A stretch of DNA of 64,000 bases. Source: Candidatus Pantoea formicae. GTDB lineage: Bacteria > Pseudomonadota > Gammaproteobacteria > Enterobacterales > Enterobacteriaceae. The notes under the pieces are model-generated. The model searched no databases. It was given only the letters and a program-made list of their open reading frames with translations, and was not told where the DNA came from. Location of the stretch: assembly GCF_011752625.1 (NCBI RefSeq), contig NZ_VWXD01000002.1, forward strand, positions 248,001-312,000. Direction: 5' to 3'. This document shows, in pieces, positions 30,791 through 41,751 of the stretch (position 1 is its first letter; every line of letters begins with the position of its first letter). Both the position numbers and the translations under genes were made by a program.

Positions 30791-30880
30791 TTTCTCCTTT
30801 CAGCACCGACTATTCAGGCGCTAAGCATACCATAGCGTACCCGACGGCAGTGCGCTGGGTACGGCAAAATTAGGGGGATA

Positions 30881-32098
30881 TCAACTGTTGATGGCCCATT
30901 GATGAGACCAAGCCGCGAGTATCTCTGGCGGCGCATTTTCGAGTATGACGTGATTCGCACCTTGCCACTGCGCAAATCGGTTAATGGCTTTTTGCACGTC
31001 ATTGAGAAAGGCGTTGCTGATACGCACTCCGGGTTCCAACCAGAATGCCCGAATCACGAGCTGCTGAGCCTGCCGCTCCATTTTCGCATCAATACGTGCC
31101 TTTAACGCGCCACGATGCAGAACCGGCAGGACAAAATAACCATATTTGCGCTTCTCTGCGGGTGTGTAACACTCAATGCGGTAGTCAAAATCGAACAACT
31201 CCAGCGCCCGTCGACGATCCCACACCACCGGATCAAAGGGTGAAAGCAAAGTGGTATGGGTCGCAGAGGGCAGGTTTTCCAACAGCGGCAACAGGCTATG
31301 GTGAAGCCACATTTCACCCAGTTGCTCGACCTCAACCCGCACGATTTCATCACGCGCTTGTGCAGCAGCCAACCAGCTCTTGAGGGGGGCGCGTTTCAAA
31401 CGATAATAATCCGCCAGCCAGCTAGCACGAAAAATGCCGAGGCTGCGTGCGCTGTGACTGAGCATCGCCTGCACGGCATCGTCTTCACTTAATGCATGCT
31501 GCGCGTCATCCCATGACGGCATCACGCGGCTGCGCAGATCGTAAACGCGCTGGAAGTTACGGCGCTCAACCACCATCAATTCACCGGCACTAAACAAATT
31601 TTCCAGGTGACGTTTGTGCGGTTTCCACGCCCACCAACCCGGTTTGGTCTGTTTATCATTGGCAAAATCCGCTGCACGTACCGGACCTTGTTGCGCGATA
31701 TGTTTCAGTAAATCAGCAATCTCCTGCTGGTGTTCCTCCACCCACTTTTCGCTGTATTTCCAGCCCAGACGTTGAGGTTCGAGCATGCGATGACGCAATA
31801 GCGGATAATCTTCAAAAGGAATAAAGCAGGCCTCATGCGCCCAGTACTCAAACAGCGCCCCCGAGGCTAAGGTCTCTTCCAGCCAGTTAGCCGGGTAAGT
31901 GCCCAAGCGGCTAAACAACACCAGATAGGGACTGCGAGCCACAACGTTGATGGTGTCGATTTGTAGCAGGGACATTTGGCGTACGCTGGCGTGAACATCA
32001 GCAAAGCGCGCACGGCGGCCCAGCGGACGTAACAGCCCCTGTGCCGCTAAGTGGAGATGACGTGCATTTTGCAGAGAGAGGGAATCAGTGACAGTCAT
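30881..32098 (-). CDS. ycaQ: DNA interstrand-crosslink glycosylase YcaQ
   Basis: The 405-residue winged-helix (HTH_42) protein is the homologue of E. coli YcaQ (410), which unhooks interstrand crosslinks from nitrogen mustards and has base-excision activity. The catalytic Q-hydrophobic-D motif is seen as QID at residues 46-48, within SLLQIDTINVVARSPYLVLF. The C-terminal part contains PFDPVVWDRRRALELFDFDY. It follows lpxK with 23 bp and precedes ycaR with 90 bp. The ribosome site is weak. Confidence 0.92.
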   Translation of the reverse strand: MTVTDSLSLQNARHLHLAAQGLLRPLGRRARFADVHASVRQMSLLQIDTINVVARSPYLVLFSRLGTYPANWLEETLASGALFEYWAHEACFIPFEDYPLLRHRMLEPQRLGWKYSEKWVEEHQQEIADLLKHIAQQGPVRAADFANDKQTKPGWWAWKPHKRHLENLFSAGELMVVERRNFQRVYDLRSRVMPSWDDAQHALSEDDAVQAMLSHSARSLGIFRASWLADYYRLKRAPLKSWLAAAQARDEIVRVEVEQLGEMWLHHSLLPLLENLPSATHTTLLSPFDPVVWDRRRALELFDFDYRIECYTPAEKRKYGYFVLPVLHRGALKARIDAKMERQAQQLVIRAFWLEPGVRISNAFLNDVQKAINRFAQWQGANHVILENAPPEILAAWSHQWAINS

Positions 32099-32121
32099 AA
32101 ACTCAGTTCCCTTTCACAGTG

Positions 32122-33108
32122 TTAGCGCGAGGCCATGCAGAGTTGGGTAAGATCGTCCAGAAGCGCAGCGAGTGGCACACCTGACAGATGCGCATCAACA
32201 GGCAGATACCACCAGTTAGCACGAGCGAAACCATGGCATTTCACCGCATCTTTTTCGGTCATCAGCAAACATTGGTGGGCTTGTGTTAAACGCGACAATT
32301 CGTCTTCGCTGTAGGCATGGTGATCGGCAAAGGCCACTTCCGCCACGGGCTTCACGCCTTGGTGTTTTAAGGTGTTGAAGAATCGGGGCGGATGCCCGAT
32401 GCCTGCCATCGCGACGATCTCAGGCAGTTGGTTTAATGGCGCCGTCTCACCACTCAACAGATTCACGGCTAACCCTGGCTGCAGCGTCATGGCAATTTCA
32501 TTCACCTGCGCCTCACCGCCATTGACGATAATGGCATCGACGCTCTGCAGGCGTGATGCACGTTCACGCATCGGCCCGGCAGGCAACCACCAGCCATTAC
32601 CAAAACGCCTCATACCATCAATGACCACAATTTCCCGGTCTCGCTGTAACGCATAATGCTGCAGCCCGTCATCCGTGATGATGACATCCAGATCCTGTTT
32701 GGAAAGAAGACCTTCAACCGCCTGACGGCGTTTAGGTGCCACGGCAACCGGTGCTTGAGTGCGCTGTGCGATAAGCACTGGCTCATCGCCGGCCAGTGCC
32801 GTCGCGGTTTCCGCCGTGACGAACAAGGGATAATGTTCAGATTTGCCACCGTAACCGCGCGACACAACGCCAGCACGAATACCACGCTGCTGCAGTGCCT
32901 GGACCAGCCAAATCACGACAGGCGTTTTCCCATTTCCCCCGGCGGTGAGATTCCCCACCACGATCACTGGGCAAGGCGCCCGCCAGCTTTTACGCCAGCC
33001 ACGTTGATAGCTTAGGCGAATCAGCGTACTGATGGCCCCATACAACAGGCTGAGTGGCCACAAAAGCAGCCACAAAGGCGAACGCCCGCTCCAGATGCGA
33101 TCAATCAT
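32122..33108 (-). CDS. lpxK: Tetraacyldisaccharide 4'-kinase LpxK
   Basis: This 328-residue inner-membrane kinase phosphorylates lipid A disaccharide to lipid IVA. It matches E. coli LpxK in length, begins with a short hydrophobic N-terminal helix ([16 protein letters not shown]) and has the P-loop [14 protein letters not shown] at about residues 50-63, then [12 protein letters not shown] and [14 protein letters not shown] near 145-170. Its ATG overlaps the msbA stop by 4 bp, coupling synthesis to the export flippase. Confidence 0.97.
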   Translation of the reverse strand: MIDRIWSGRSPLWLLLWPLSLLYGAISTLIRLSYQRGWRKSWRAPCPVIVVGNLTAGGNGKTPVVIWLVQALQQRGIRAGVVSRGYGGKSEHYPLFVTAETATALAGDEPVLIAQRTQAPVAVAPKRRQAVEGLLSKQDLDVIITDDGLQHYALQRDREIVVIDGMRRFGNGWWLPAGPMRERASRLQSVDAIIVNGGEAQVNEIAMTLQPGLAVNLLSGETAPLNQLPEIVAMAGIGHPPRFFNTLKHQGVKPVAEVAFADHHAYSEDELSRLTQAHQCLLMTEKDAVKCHGFARANWWYLPVDAHLSGVPLAALLDDLTQLCMASR

Positions 33109-34853
33109 TGACCAAACTGCAGCTTATGAAGTTGCGCATAGGCACCCTTCTGAGCCAGTAACACAGGATGTGTGCCGCGTTCTACAATTCGGCCATCTTC
33201 CACCACCACAATTTCATCGGCTTTTTCAATGGTTGAAAGGCGGTGTGCAATCACGAGAGAAGTACGGTTTTTCTGTAACTCGTCCAGTGCGGCCTGAATC
33301 GCGCGCTCAGATTCCGTATCCAGCGCTGATGTGGCTTCATCGAGAATCAGGATCGGGCAATCACGTAGCAACGCACGCGCGATGGCGATACGTTGACGCT
33401 GGCCACCCGAGAGCAGTACACCATTCTCACCAATGACAGTATCCAGCCCGTTATCCATCTTCTTGATGAAATCCATCGCATGCGCCATGGTTGCAGCCTG
33501 TTCAATCTGCTCACGGGTATACTCGCCATTACGTGCATAGGCGATGTTATTAGCAATGGTGTCATTGAACAGATGAACATTCTGGGAAACCAGTGCGACC
33601 TGATTACGCAGCGAACGCAGGGTGTATTCACGCAGGTCGTGCCCGTCCAGCAGAATCTCACCTGAATCGATGTCGTAAAAACGGGTGAGCAAACTGGCCA
33701 TGGTCGATTTGCCCGACCCTGAGCGTCCCACCAACGCCACCGTTTTGCCTTCGGGCAATGAGAGATTGATGTCGCGAAGTGCAGGGACTTCACGCCCCGG
33801 ATAGGTGAAGGTGACATTACGGAATTCGACATCGCCTTTTGCACGCGTCACTTCACGCTTACCGTTATCAATTTCCTGTTCGCTATCCAGAATGGAGAAC
33901 AGCGTCTGGCAAGCTGCCATACCGCGCTGGAACTGTGCGTTAACGTTAGTCAGTGACTTTAACGGACGCATCAGTGCAATCATCGAAGAGAACACCACGG
34001 TGATGGTACCCGCAGTTAATGTTTCCATCACGCTTGGGAAGCTGGCGGCATAAAGGACAAATGCCAACGCCAGTGACGCAATCAGTTGGATCACCGGATC
34101 AGAAATCGAGGAAGCAGAAACCAGTTTCATGCCCTGCTGACGCATTTTATTGCTGACCTGAGAGAAGCGCTCTGATTCAACTTCCTGGCCACCAAAGATC
34201 AGCACTTCTTTATGCCCTTTCAGCATCTGTTCTGCACTGGTCGTCACCTGCCCCATGGTGTTCTGCATATTTTTACTGATGCTGCGGAAGCGCTTGGAGA
34301 CGGTACGGATGGCAAAAGAAACAATCGGTGCCAGTACCACCAGAATCAACGACAGCTGCCAGCTATAGTAGAACATCATGATGAACAGGCCGATGATAGA
34401 GGCCCCTTCACGTACCACCGTCACCAGAGCACTGGATGAGGAGGAAGCGACTTGTTCCGAGTCGTAGGTGATACGGGAGAGCAGCGTACCGGTAGATTGC
34501 TGATCAAAAAACGCGACCGGCATGCCCATCATATGACCAAACAAACGACGGCGCATATTCATGACGACGTTGCCGGAAACCCAAGAGATACAATAGCTAG
34601 AGATATAACTGGTGACGCCGCGGATCAGCATCAGGCCAATCACCGCCAATGGCATCCACAGCATCACGGACTTATCGGCTTTCCCGAAGCCATCATCCAG
34701 TAAAGGCTTCAACAGCGACAGCATTAAGGTATCGCCAGCCGCATTGAGAATCAGCGCCACCGCAGACACCAACAGTCCAGCTTTGTGCGGCGCAATCATC
34801 GGCCAGAGTCGGCGGAATGTCTGCCACGTTGAGAGATCTTTGTCTTGATGCAT
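33105..34853 (-). CDS. msbA: Lipid A export ATP-binding/permease MsbA
   Basis: This 582-residue homodimeric ABC exporter flips core-lipid A across the inner membrane and has E. coli length. Six N-terminal helices precede the NBD with Walker [10 protein letters not shown] near residues 376-384, the signature [15 protein letters not shown] near 480, Walker [15 protein letters not shown] and the H-loop AHRLST. It begins 34 bp after the ComEC-family gene and is translationally coupled to lpxK. Confidence 0.98.
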   Translation of the reverse strand: MHQDKDLSTWQTFRRLWPMIAPHKAGLLVSAVALILNAAGDTLMLSLLKPLLDDGFGKADKSVMLWMPLAVIGLMLIRGVTSYISSYCISWVSGNVVMNMRRRLFGHMMGMPVAFFDQQSTGTLLSRITYDSEQVASSSSSALVTVVREGASIIGLFIMMFYYSWQLSLILVVLAPIVSFAIRTVSKRFRSISKNMQNTMGQVTTSAEQMLKGHKEVLIFGGQEVESERFSQVSNKMRQQGMKLVSASSISDPVIQLIASLALAFVLYAASFPSVMETLTAGTITVVFSSMIALMRPLKSLTNVNAQFQRGMAACQTLFSILDSEQEIDNGKREVTRAKGDVEFRNVTFTYPGREVPALRDINLSLPEGKTVALVGRSGSGKSTMASLLTRFYDIDSGEILLDGHDLREYTLRSLRNQVALVSQNVHLFNDTIANNIAYARNGEYTREQIEQAATMAHAMDFIKKMDNGLDTVIGENGVLLSGGQRQRIAIARALLRDCPILILDEATSALDTESERAIQAALDELQKNRTSLVIAHRLSTIEKADEIVVVEDGRIVERGTHPVLLAQKGAYAQLHKLQFGQ

Positions 34854-34887
34854 TATTTATTCACGCTGTTTGAAATAGCCGCTCATT

Positions 34888-37146
34888 CTACCTGGAATCG
34901 CGTTTGACGCCAAACCACTGATGATACCAGCGGGGCATTATTTGCTCTCTTAACCCCTTAATCTGCCAGCGGCCTTGCCGAATACCGATATGAATCTGGC
35001 CTGATTGTGCAGTGTCGTACCAAATGTAACCCTGTTGGTGGTAGCGGCCCACTACGGCTTGTGCTGGCATTCGCCATGCGTTGTAGCGTGCTACAGAGGC
35101 CATTGCCACTTCTCCAGCAACACTACGTAACAGTAATGCTCCCGAAGATGTGCGACTGCCATGATGTGGAACCTGTAAAAAAGTACTGGCTAGCTGTTCT
35201 TTTTCCAGTGCGACCAATTTTTTTTCTGCTTCTAGCTCGAGATCGCCAGTGAGCAGCAGGCTGATGGTGCCATCATCCACGCGTACCACACAGGAATCAT
35301 TATTTTGCCCGCGTGTATTGCCTGCCGGTGGCCATAGTGCGGTAAAGGTCAGCTTCCCCCACTGCCATTGTTCTCCGCGCTGACAAGGTAGATGCCCTGC
35401 GTCTGCTAATGCACTGCGAATCGCCACGCTGGGATTAGCCTTACGCAGCGAAGACAATCCCCCCTGATGATCCAGATGCTTATGACTGATGATCACCGTT
35501 TGCAGGTTTCGCCCGTGATAATGCAGCCAAGGAAGAATCACGCGCGACCCGGCATCGTCCTTAGACCAGCGCGGGCCTGCGTCATACATCACCACCTCAT
35601 TCCCTTGAGTAATCGCGATAGCTAACCCATGGCCGATATCAATCATGTCGACCTGCCAGTCGTCTTGTTCCGCCTGACTGCGCCAGAGAAGGAAAGCCAA
35701 GGCCGCGCAGCCGAGTGACATCACCACTTGGTAAATGACGCCAATTCGCCATAGCAGCAATCCTAACCACAACACCGCCATTGCTGGCCATGCTTGATTA
35801 AGTGGCCACCAACCATCAGGAAGCAGCATTAATCCTTGCATCACCTTATGGACGGAGTGATCGGCCAGCCACCATAAGGCCGCAGAAACAGAAGACACGG
35901 GAAACAAGAGCGCCAGTAAAATCAAAGGAACGGTAATCAATGACACCACCGGCACAGCCAGCAGGTTGGCGAGTATTGCGCTTACACTGATACCCTGAAA
36001 AAGGAAAATCTGCAGGGGGGCCATCAAAATCATCATGCCGAGCTGCAAATGCAGTAAACGTAACGGCAGCCACCTTTTAGCTTTGCTGAACCGGGCTGGC
36101 AGTGCAAACCACTGGAACCAAATGATGAGCATCGCCACCGCGAGAGCAGACAACCAAAAGCTTTCTGACAGCACAGTAAGAGGATCAAACCACAGCAGCC
36201 CGCCGATACATAGCGTCCAGATTTGCCATCCGCTCAGCTGCCAGCCCGCAAGCCGCATGACCATCCACATCGCCAGTGCCACCATTGCCCGTTGTGCAGG
36301 AGCATGGCTGCCCGAAATCCAGCAGTAAATCGCGGCGGTGATAAAACTGCCTAACAGCGGTAAACAGTAGCCAATGTAACGAGCAGGAAAGATAATTTGC
36401 AGGCCACGAACTGCTAACCACCCCACGCTTGCGGCCAATGCGATGTGCATGCCTGAAATTGCCATCAAATGTGCGGTTCCGGTTTCCCGTAATAGCTGGC
36501 GTTGAGTCTGGGTCAAATTTCCTCGTTCACCAAACGCTAACGCTTCTAATATCGCGGGCTGTTGCAACCCTTCCAGCATCGGTGAGTGATAGCCGATTAA
36601 TTGCGATCGCGTGCTGCAATGCAATGACTCAGCGTGTTGGCTGATGATACGTCCCTGCAATGGCGTATGGTTAGCCAACGCAAATCGTTGTGCATCAAAT
36701 CCACCTTCATTTAAGCGCCCATGCACCGCGCGCAGGCGCAGTTTCATTTGCCAGCGCTGTCCAACACAGAATGGGGGTTCGGATGAGGTCGTGCTGATCG
36801 TGGCGAATATGGGTGGGAACTGGTATCTATCGCCGACGCGTATAAGTTGCGCCGTTATTTGCTGGCTAGCGGGTTTCACTTCGGTGATACGTAATGTCAC
36901 TTCAGCGGGGGCCGCCGTCAGCGTTTCAATCGCATTGAGAACCTGTCGTGCTTCACCCAGCGTCCATGCCAGCAGGAGTAGTGCGATTCCGATAACTCGT
37001 AACACTGGCTTTGAAACCAATCCGGCGATTAAGCCCCCTGCCCCAATCATGGCGATAGTTTCGGTCGAGGGTATTTGCGGCAGTATCGTTAACGGTAACG
37101 CTGCTAAAATCATCGTTCGAGCCAGCACAATCCATGTCACGCGCAT
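34888..37146 (-). CDS. ycaI: ComEC/Rec2-family protein YcaI
   Basis: The 752-residue protein is full length (E. coli YcaI 754). It has N-terminal hydrophobic helices, an OB-like region, the Competence domain with GTAHLMAISGMHIALAASVGW near residue 220, several further membrane helices, and a C-terminal metallo-beta-lactamase-like domain with HKHLDHQGG near 565 and VPHHGSRTSSG near 660. In competent bacteria ComEC forms the inner-membrane channel for single-stranded DNA. Whether this organism takes up DNA is unknown. It lies upstream of msbA on the same strand, with 34-bp spacing. No frameshift is visible. Confidence 0.93.
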   Translation of the reverse strand: MRVTWIVLARTMILAALPLTILPQIPSTETIAMIGAGGLIAGLVSKPVLRVIGIALLLLAWTLGEARQVLNAIETLTAAPAEVTLRITEVKPASQQITAQLIRVGDRYQFPPIFATISTTSSEPPFCVGQRWQMKLRLRAVHGRLNEGGFDAQRFALANHTPLQGRIISQHAESLHCSTRSQLIGYHSPMLEGLQQPAILEALAFGERGNLTQTQRQLLRETGTAHLMAISGMHIALAASVGWLAVRGLQIIFPARYIGYCLPLLGSFITAAIYCWISGSHAPAQRAMVALAMWMVMRLAGWQLSGWQIWTLCIGGLLWFDPLTVLSESFWLSALAVAMLIIWFQWFALPARFSKAKRWLPLRLLHLQLGMMILMAPLQIFLFQGISVSAILANLLAVPVVSLITVPLILLALLFPVSSVSAALWWLADHSVHKVMQGLMLLPDGWWPLNQAWPAMAVLWLGLLLWRIGVIYQVVMSLGCAALAFLLWRSQAEQDDWQVDMIDIGHGLAIAITQGNEVVMYDAGPRWSKDDAGSRVILPWLHYHGRNLQTVIISHKHLDHQGGLSSLRKANPSVAIRSALADAGHLPCQRGEQWQWGKLTFTALWPPAGNTRGQNNDSCVVRVDDGTISLLLTGDLELEAEKKLVALEKEQLASTFLQVPHHGSRTSSGALLLRSVAGEVAMASVARYNAWRMPAQAVVGRYHQQGYIWYDTAQSGQIHIGIRQGRWQIKGLREQIMPRWYHQWFGVKRDSR

Positions 37147-37298
37147 TCCTCTTCTCCCTAATGGAGGAGCGAGTGTGTGGGACGTGAGGACAAATAGCTT
37201 GTCGCGGAATTGGCTTTTTCGGTAGAGGTTCAGAACTTTTTGCGGGTATTACAAGATATTAGCTTGCTTATGGGAGTCGGATCGCATCTTTCATTTAA

Positions 37299-37330
37299 GC
37301 AAAAAAAAACGACACCCTAGAGTGTCGTTT
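37299..37330 (-). terminator. Rho-independent terminator of ihfB
   Basis: AAACGACAC and GTGTCGTTT form a 9-bp stem with a 6-nt loop, followed on the minus strand by a run of about nine T residues. It lies 19 bp after the ihfB stop. Confidence 0.93.
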
Positions 37331-37348
37331 TTGTCGTTCGGTAACGGC

Positions 37349-37633
37349 TTAGCCGTAGATATTTGCACGGTCACGCAATTCTTTGCCTGGCTTGAAGTGG
37401 GGAACGTACTTACCTTCCAGATCCACTTTGTCACCCGTTTTCGGGTTACGACCAGTGCGCGGTGCGCGGTAGTGCAAAGAAAAGCTGCCGAATCCCCGGA
37501 TTTCAATGCGCTCGCCTTGTGCCAACGTAGTGGCCATATGCTCGAGCATCTCTTTAACAGCATCCTCAACGACTTTCGCCGGAATATGAGTGTGCTGTCC
37601 AGCAAGTCTTTCAATCAGTTCTGACTTGGTCAT
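37349..37633 (-). CDS. ihfB: Integration host factor beta subunit
   Basis: This 94-residue DNA-bending protein has E. coli length and nearly the E. coli sequence. The DNABII signature region is intact, [21 protein letters not shown] at about residues 48-68 (the arm that inserts Pro in the minor groove). It heterodimerises with IhfA. It follows rpsA with 86 bp and a palindrome, and ends in its own terminator, as in E. coli rpsA-ihfB. Confidence 0.98.
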   Translation of the reverse strand: MTKSELIERLAGQHTHIPAKVVEDAVKEMLEHMATTLAQGERIEIRGFGSFSLHYRAPRTGRNPKTGDKVDLEGKYVPHFKPGKELRDRANIYG

Positions 37634-37683
37634 GTAACCTCCGGTTAATCCTTAATGGGAAAGGTATGACAGCTTTTACCGAA

Positions 37684-37707
37684 ACCGGACGATATATATC
37701 GTCCGGT
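37684..37707. other. Perfect 24-bp palindrome between rpsA and ihfB
   Basis: ACCGGACGAT-ATAT-ATCGTCCGGT is a perfect inverted repeat centred in the 86-bp gap, 12 bp after the rpsA stop. No T-tract follows on the minus strand, so it may be a processing site, a weak attenuator that lowers ihfB relative to rpsA, or a protein-binding site. Confidence 0.6.
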
Positions 37708-37719
37708 GCTTCGGGTCGA

Positions 37720-39393
37720 TTACTCGCCTTTAGCCGCTTTGAACGCTTCAGCCATAGCGCTAGAGAAGTTGCTTTCTTCCTGTTTGGTGTTAACAGTGTT
37801 GATAGCTTCTTTCTCATCAGCCTGGTCTTTAGCACGAACAGACAGGCTTACAACGCGGTTCTTACGGTCAACGCCGGTGAATTTAGCTTCAACGTCGTCA
37901 CCAACACTCAGAACCAGAGTTGCGTCTTCGATACGGTCCAGTGAAGCTTCTGAAGCGCGCAGGTAACCTTCAACGCCATCAGCCAATTCTACTGTAGCAC
38001 CTTTAGCGTCTACTGCAGTCACTTTACCGTTAACGATAGCGCCTTTCTTGTTCAGGGTGATGTAGTTGTTGAATGGATCTTCAGCCAACTGCTTCACGCC
38101 CAGAGAGATACGCTCGCGCTCTGCATCAACCTGCAGTACAACAGCGGCAATTTCGTCGCCTTTTTTGTACTCACGAACAGCTTCTTCGCCAGTCGCGTTC
38201 CAGGAGATGTCTGACAGGTGAACCAGACCGTCGATGCCACCGTCCAGGCCGATGAAGATACCGAAGTCAGTGATTGACTTGATTTTACCTTCAACGCGAT
38301 CGCCTTTGTTGTGGGTCTCTGCGAACTGCTGCCATGGGTTGTTTTTGCACTGCTTCAGACCCAGGGAGATACGACGACGCTCTTCGTCGATGTCCAGAAC
38401 CATAACTTCAACAACATCGCCCACATTAACAACTTTAGATGGGTGAATGTTCTTGTTGGTCCAGTCCATTTCAGAAACGTGTACCAGACCTTCAACGCCT
38501 TCTTCGATTTCAACGAAGCAGCCGTAATCAGTCAGGTTGGTTACACGACCAGTCAGCTTGGTGCCTTCTGGGTAGCGCTTAGCGATAGCAACCCATGGAT
38601 CCTCGCCCAGCTGTTTCAGGCCCAGAGATACACGAGTACGTTCGCGGTCGAACTTCAGCACTTTAACAGTGATTTCGTCGCCCACGTTGACGATTTCGCT
38701 CGGATGCTTAACGCGTTTCCAAGCCATGTCAGTGATGTGCAGCAGGCCGTCAACGCCACCCAGATCCACGAATGCGCCGTAGTCAGTGAGGTTCTTAACG
38801 ATACCTTTAACTTCCATGCCTTCCTGCAGGTTTTCCAGCAGCTGATCGCGTTCAGCGCTGTTTTCAGATTCGATAACTGCGCGGCGAGAAACAACCACGT
38901 TGTTACGTTTCTGATCAAGCTTGATTACTTTGAACTCAAGCTCTTTGCCTTCCAGGTGCAGAGTATCGCGAACCGGACGAACGTCAACCAGTGAACCTGG
39001 CAGGAACGCACGAATACCGTTCAGCTCAACTGTGAAGCCACCTTTAACTTTGCCGTTGATAACACCGGTAACAGTTTCAGCTTCTTCGTAAGCTTTTTCC
39101 AGCGTGATCCAAGCTTCGTGACGCTTAGCTTTCTCACGGGACAGCAGGGTTTCACCGAAGCCGTCTTCAACTGCGTCAAGCGCAACGTCAACTTCGTCGC
39201 CAACCTGGATTTCCAGTTCGCCGGCTGCGTTCTTGAACTGCTCTGCAGGAATTGCAGATTCAGATTTCAGACCCGCATCAACCAGGACTACGTCTTTGTC
39301 GATAGAGACAACAACGCCACGAACGATGGAACCCGGACGGGTTTCGATTTCTTTCAGTGATTCTTCAAATAGTTGAGCAAAAGATTCAGTCAT
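37720..39393 (-). CDS. rpsA: 30S ribosomal protein S1
   Basis: The 557-residue protein is as long as E. coli S1 and has six S1/OB repeats (first near [16 protein letters not shown] to 105, then at about 105-185, 190-260, 275-345, 360-435 and 445-520). It unfolds mRNA for initiation and represses its own translation. The start at 39393 is taken from alignment; there is no strong Shine-Dalgarno sequence before it, which fits the structured, S1-dependent E. coli rpsA leader. An in-frame upstream extension of 12 codons has no support. cmk lies upstream. Confidence 0.97.
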   Translation of the reverse strand: MTESFAQLFEESLKEIETRPGSIVRGVVVSIDKDVVLVDAGLKSESAIPAEQFKNAAGELEIQVGDEVDVALDAVEDGFGETLLSREKAKRHEAWITLEKAYEEAETVTGVINGKVKGGFTVELNGIRAFLPGSLVDVRPVRDTLHLEGKELEFKVIKLDQKRNNVVVSRRAVIESENSAERDQLLENLQEGMEVKGIVKNLTDYGAFVDLGGVDGLLHITDMAWKRVKHPSEIVNVGDEITVKVLKFDRERTRVSLGLKQLGEDPWVAIAKRYPEGTKLTGRVTNLTDYGCFVEIEEGVEGLVHVSEMDWTNKNIHPSKVVNVGDVVEVMVLDIDEERRRISLGLKQCKNNPWQQFAETHNKGDRVEGKIKSITDFGIFIGLDGGIDGLVHLSDISWNATGEEAVREYKKGDEIAAVVLQVDAERERISLGVKQLAEDPFNNYITLNKKGAIVNGKVTAVDAKGATVELADGVEGYLRASEASLDRIEDATLVLSVGDDVEAKFTGVDRKNRVVSLSVRAKDQADEKEAINTVNTKQEESNFSSAMAEAFKAAKGE

Positions 39394-39515
39394 ATTGATA
39401 ATCTTAGGATTCTTCAATTTAACGTCCACCTGACGTCATTGTCGGATGGGGTTGTTTCACATGCCCAGCACCGGATCCTTGGTACAGGGTTACAGCAATT
39501 CAGTTACCGAATAGA

Positions 39516-40196
39516 TTAAATGCCCAGCTTTTGGCGGGCATAATCTAGTGCCTTTTCAATTACTTGCTCAATGGACATACTGGTTGAATCCAGCACCAGA
39601 GCATCAGCGGCAGGCACTAAAGGCGCAATTGCGCGATTACGATCGCGGTCATCACGTTCCTTTATCTCGGATAAAAGGCGATCAAAGTTAACACTAAAGC
39701 CCTTCTCCTGCAACTGTAGCATACGACGATGAGCACGCTCTTCCGAACTTGCATCAAGAAAGATTTTAACCGGTGCGTCGGGGAAAACCACCGTCCCCAT
39801 ATCACGACCATCGGCGATCAGACCAGGCTCTTCGCGGAAGGCACGTTGGCGGCGCAGTAGCGCTTCGCGAACACGTGGGAAAGCAGCAACGCGCGAAGCA
39901 GTATTACTGACTTCCTGCGTACGGATTTCACCCGTTACATCTTCACCTTCCAAAATCACCTGCATTTCGCCTTCAACCGATAAGAAACGCACATCCAGGT
40001 GTGCCGCCATCGGGACTAAGGCTTCTTCAGATTCAATATCGACCTGATGATGAAGTGCAGCCAATGCTAAAACGCGATAAATGGCACCAGAATCCAGCAA
40101 GTGCCACTGCAATGACTCCGCCATCGCTTTACACAAAGTCCCTTTACCTGCGCCACTTGGCCCATCAATGGTAATTACCGGGGCGATTGCCGTCAT
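39516..40196 (-). CDS. cmk: Cytidylate kinase
   Basis: The 226-residue kinase phosphorylates CMP and dCMP. It has the P-loop [11 protein letters not shown] at residues 11-21, the CMP-binding [19 protein letters not shown] near 130 and a lid with [13 protein letters not shown] near 180. E. coli Cmk is 227. The gap to rpsA is 122 bp. Unlike E. coli, no ycaL lies between aroA and cmk. Confidence 0.97.
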   Translation of the reverse strand: MTAIAPVITIDGPSGAGKGTLCKAMAESLQWHLLDSGAIYRVLALAALHHQVDIESEEALVPMAAHLDVRFLSVEGEMQVILEGEDVTGEIRTQEVSNTASRVAAFPRVREALLRRQRAFREEPGLIADGRDMGTVVFPDAPVKIFLDASSEERAHRRMLQLQEKGFSVNFDRLLSEIKERDDRDRNRAIAPLVPAADALVLDSTSMSIEQVIEKALDYARQKLGI

Positions 40197-40366
40197 TGTT
40201 TTCTCCTGTTGCTGCGTGCTTATTATCAGCCTTCTTGGCTGTCTGGATTGCGCGGCATTATACGCTGCCCGCGTCAGGTTAGTTACCCCTTAGCGTAGAC
40301 AGCGCTAGAAATTTCGACAGATTCAGAAGAATTTCCGCCCAACGAGACCAGAAATAGGCTTAGAAA

Positions 40367-40386
40367 CCCGGTACAAGCGTACCGGG
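40367..40386 (-). terminator. Rho-independent terminator of serC-aroA
   Basis: On the minus strand CCCGGTAC-GCTT-GTACCGGG is a perfect 8-bp stem, followed by TTTCTAAGC. It is 8 bp after the aroA stop. Confidence 0.8.
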
Positions 40387-40394
40387 TAGAGAAA

Positions 40395-41681
40395 TCAGGA
40401 GGCGTGACTTATTTTTTCTAACTGCTGGAAGTAGTCTGGGAAAGTTTTCGCCGTGCAACCAGGATCAAGAATAGTCACAGGTGTGTCTGACAAGGCCACT
40501 AAGGCGAAGCACATTGCCATGCGATGGTCGTTGTAAGTTCCAATGTCTGCATGCTGCAACTGAGCCGGAGGTGTAACACGAATAAAATCATGCCCTTCTT
40601 CCACTTCAGCACCCACTTTGCGCAGTTCAGTCGCCATCGCTGCTAAACGATCCGTCTCTTTAACGCGCCAGTTATAGATGTTGCGCATCAGGGTCGTCCC
40701 TTCTGCAAACAGCGCCGTGGTCGCGATGGTCATCGCCGCATCGGGAATATGGTTCATATCCATATCGATGGCGGTCAATGTGCCACGCGTACAGGCAATG
40801 TAGTCATCACCCCACTCAATTACCGCGCCCATTTTTTCCAGCACGTCAGCAAAACGGATGTCGCCTTGCACGCTATTACGGCCAATACCTGTGACGCGAA
40901 CCGTTCCACCTTTTATGGCTGCCGCAGCAAGGAAATACGAGGCTGAAGACGCATCGCCTTCAACCAAATAATCGCCAGGAGACTGATACTGTTGCTGGCC
41001 TTTAACTACGAAGCGTTGGTAGTTCTGGTTATCCACTTCAACACCAAAGCAACGCATCAGATGCAGAGTGATATCAATATAAGGCTTGGAGACCAAGTCA
41101 CCTTTGATAGCGATCACCGTGTCTTTTGGGGCCAAAGGTGCGGTCATCAGCAAGGCCGTCAGGAACTGGCTTGAAACACTGCCATCGACACTGACATCAC
41201 CGCCAACAAAGCCACCGTTCAAGCGCAATGGCGGATAATCCGTTTGCTCCAGATAATCAATATTTGCTCCACCCTGACGCAGCGCATCGACCAGATGACC
41301 AATTGGGCGCTCTTTCATGCGGGGTTCGCCAGTCAGCACGATGGACTGTTGGCCTAAGCACAATGCCGCAGCCAGCGGACGCATGGCGGTACCGGCGTTG
41401 CCCAGAAACAGCTCAAGAGCCTGGTCACTGTGCAGCGGTCCTGCATTTCCCACCACTTCGCACACGGTACGATCGGCAGAGAGCGTGTAATTAACGCCCA
41501 GCGCCTTCAGCGCATTCAGCATGTGTTTAACGTCATCGCTGTCCAGCAAGTTCGTCAGGCGAGTCGTGCCGTTTGCCAGCGCGGCGAGTAACAACGCGCG
41601 GTTAGAGACGCTTTTTGAACCCGGTAAGTTCACCGTGCCGTCAACGCGGGCAATCGGTTGTAGAGTCAGGGAGTCCTGCAT
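40395..41681 (-). CDS. aroA: 5-enolpyruvylshikimate-3-phosphate synthase
   Basis: The 428-residue EPSP synthase condenses shikimate-3-phosphate and phosphoenolpyruvate in aromatic synthesis. The S3P site [18 protein letters not shown] is at about residues 20-37 and the [17 protein letters not shown] motif near 90; this is the class I form that glyphosate inhibits. E. coli AroA is 427. The start at 41681 ([10 protein letters not shown]) follows AGGGAG on the coding strand region and fits the E. coli start. It is downstream of serC in the conserved serC-aroA operon, with 80 bp and two hairpins between. Confidence 0.96.
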   Translation of the reverse strand: MQDSLTLQPIARVDGTVNLPGSKSVSNRALLLAALANGTTRLTNLLDSDDVKHMLNALKALGVNYTLSADRTVCEVVGNAGPLHSDQALELFLGNAGTAMRPLAAALCLGQQSIVLTGEPRMKERPIGHLVDALRQGGANIDYLEQTDYPPLRLNGGFVGGDVSVDGSVSSQFLTALLMTAPLAPKDTVIAIKGDLVSKPYIDITLHLMRCFGVEVDNQNYQRFVVKGQQQYQSPGDYLVEGDASSASYFLAAAAIKGGTVRVTGIGRNSVQGDIRFADVLEKMGAVIEWGDDYIACTRGTLTAIDMDMNHIPDAAMTIATTALFAEGTTLMRNIYNWRVKETDRLAAMATELRKVGAEVEEGHDFIRVTPPAQLQHADIGTYNDHRMAMCFALVALSDTPVTILDPGCTAKTFPDYFQQLEKISHAS

Positions 41682-41710
41682 GTGAAACCAAATCTCCAGA
41701 AAAGACGAGA

Positions 41711-41751
41711 CCCCGTCCAATAACGGGGCCAGATGCCAGCCAGGCTGGCAT
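41711..41751. other. Two hairpins between serC and aroA
   Basis: CCCCGT/ACGGGG (41711-41728) and the near-continuous 9-bp inverted repeat ATGCCAGCC-A-GGCTGGCAT (41733-41751) lie in the 80-bp gap. No T-tract follows, so they may reduce rather than stop read-through from serC to aroA, or mark an mRNA processing site. Confidence 0.5.

Noticed and set aside
38311..38994. 227-codon plus-strand frame inside rpsA
   Set aside because: Antisense shadow of the repeated S1 domains; no ribosome site or family resemblance.
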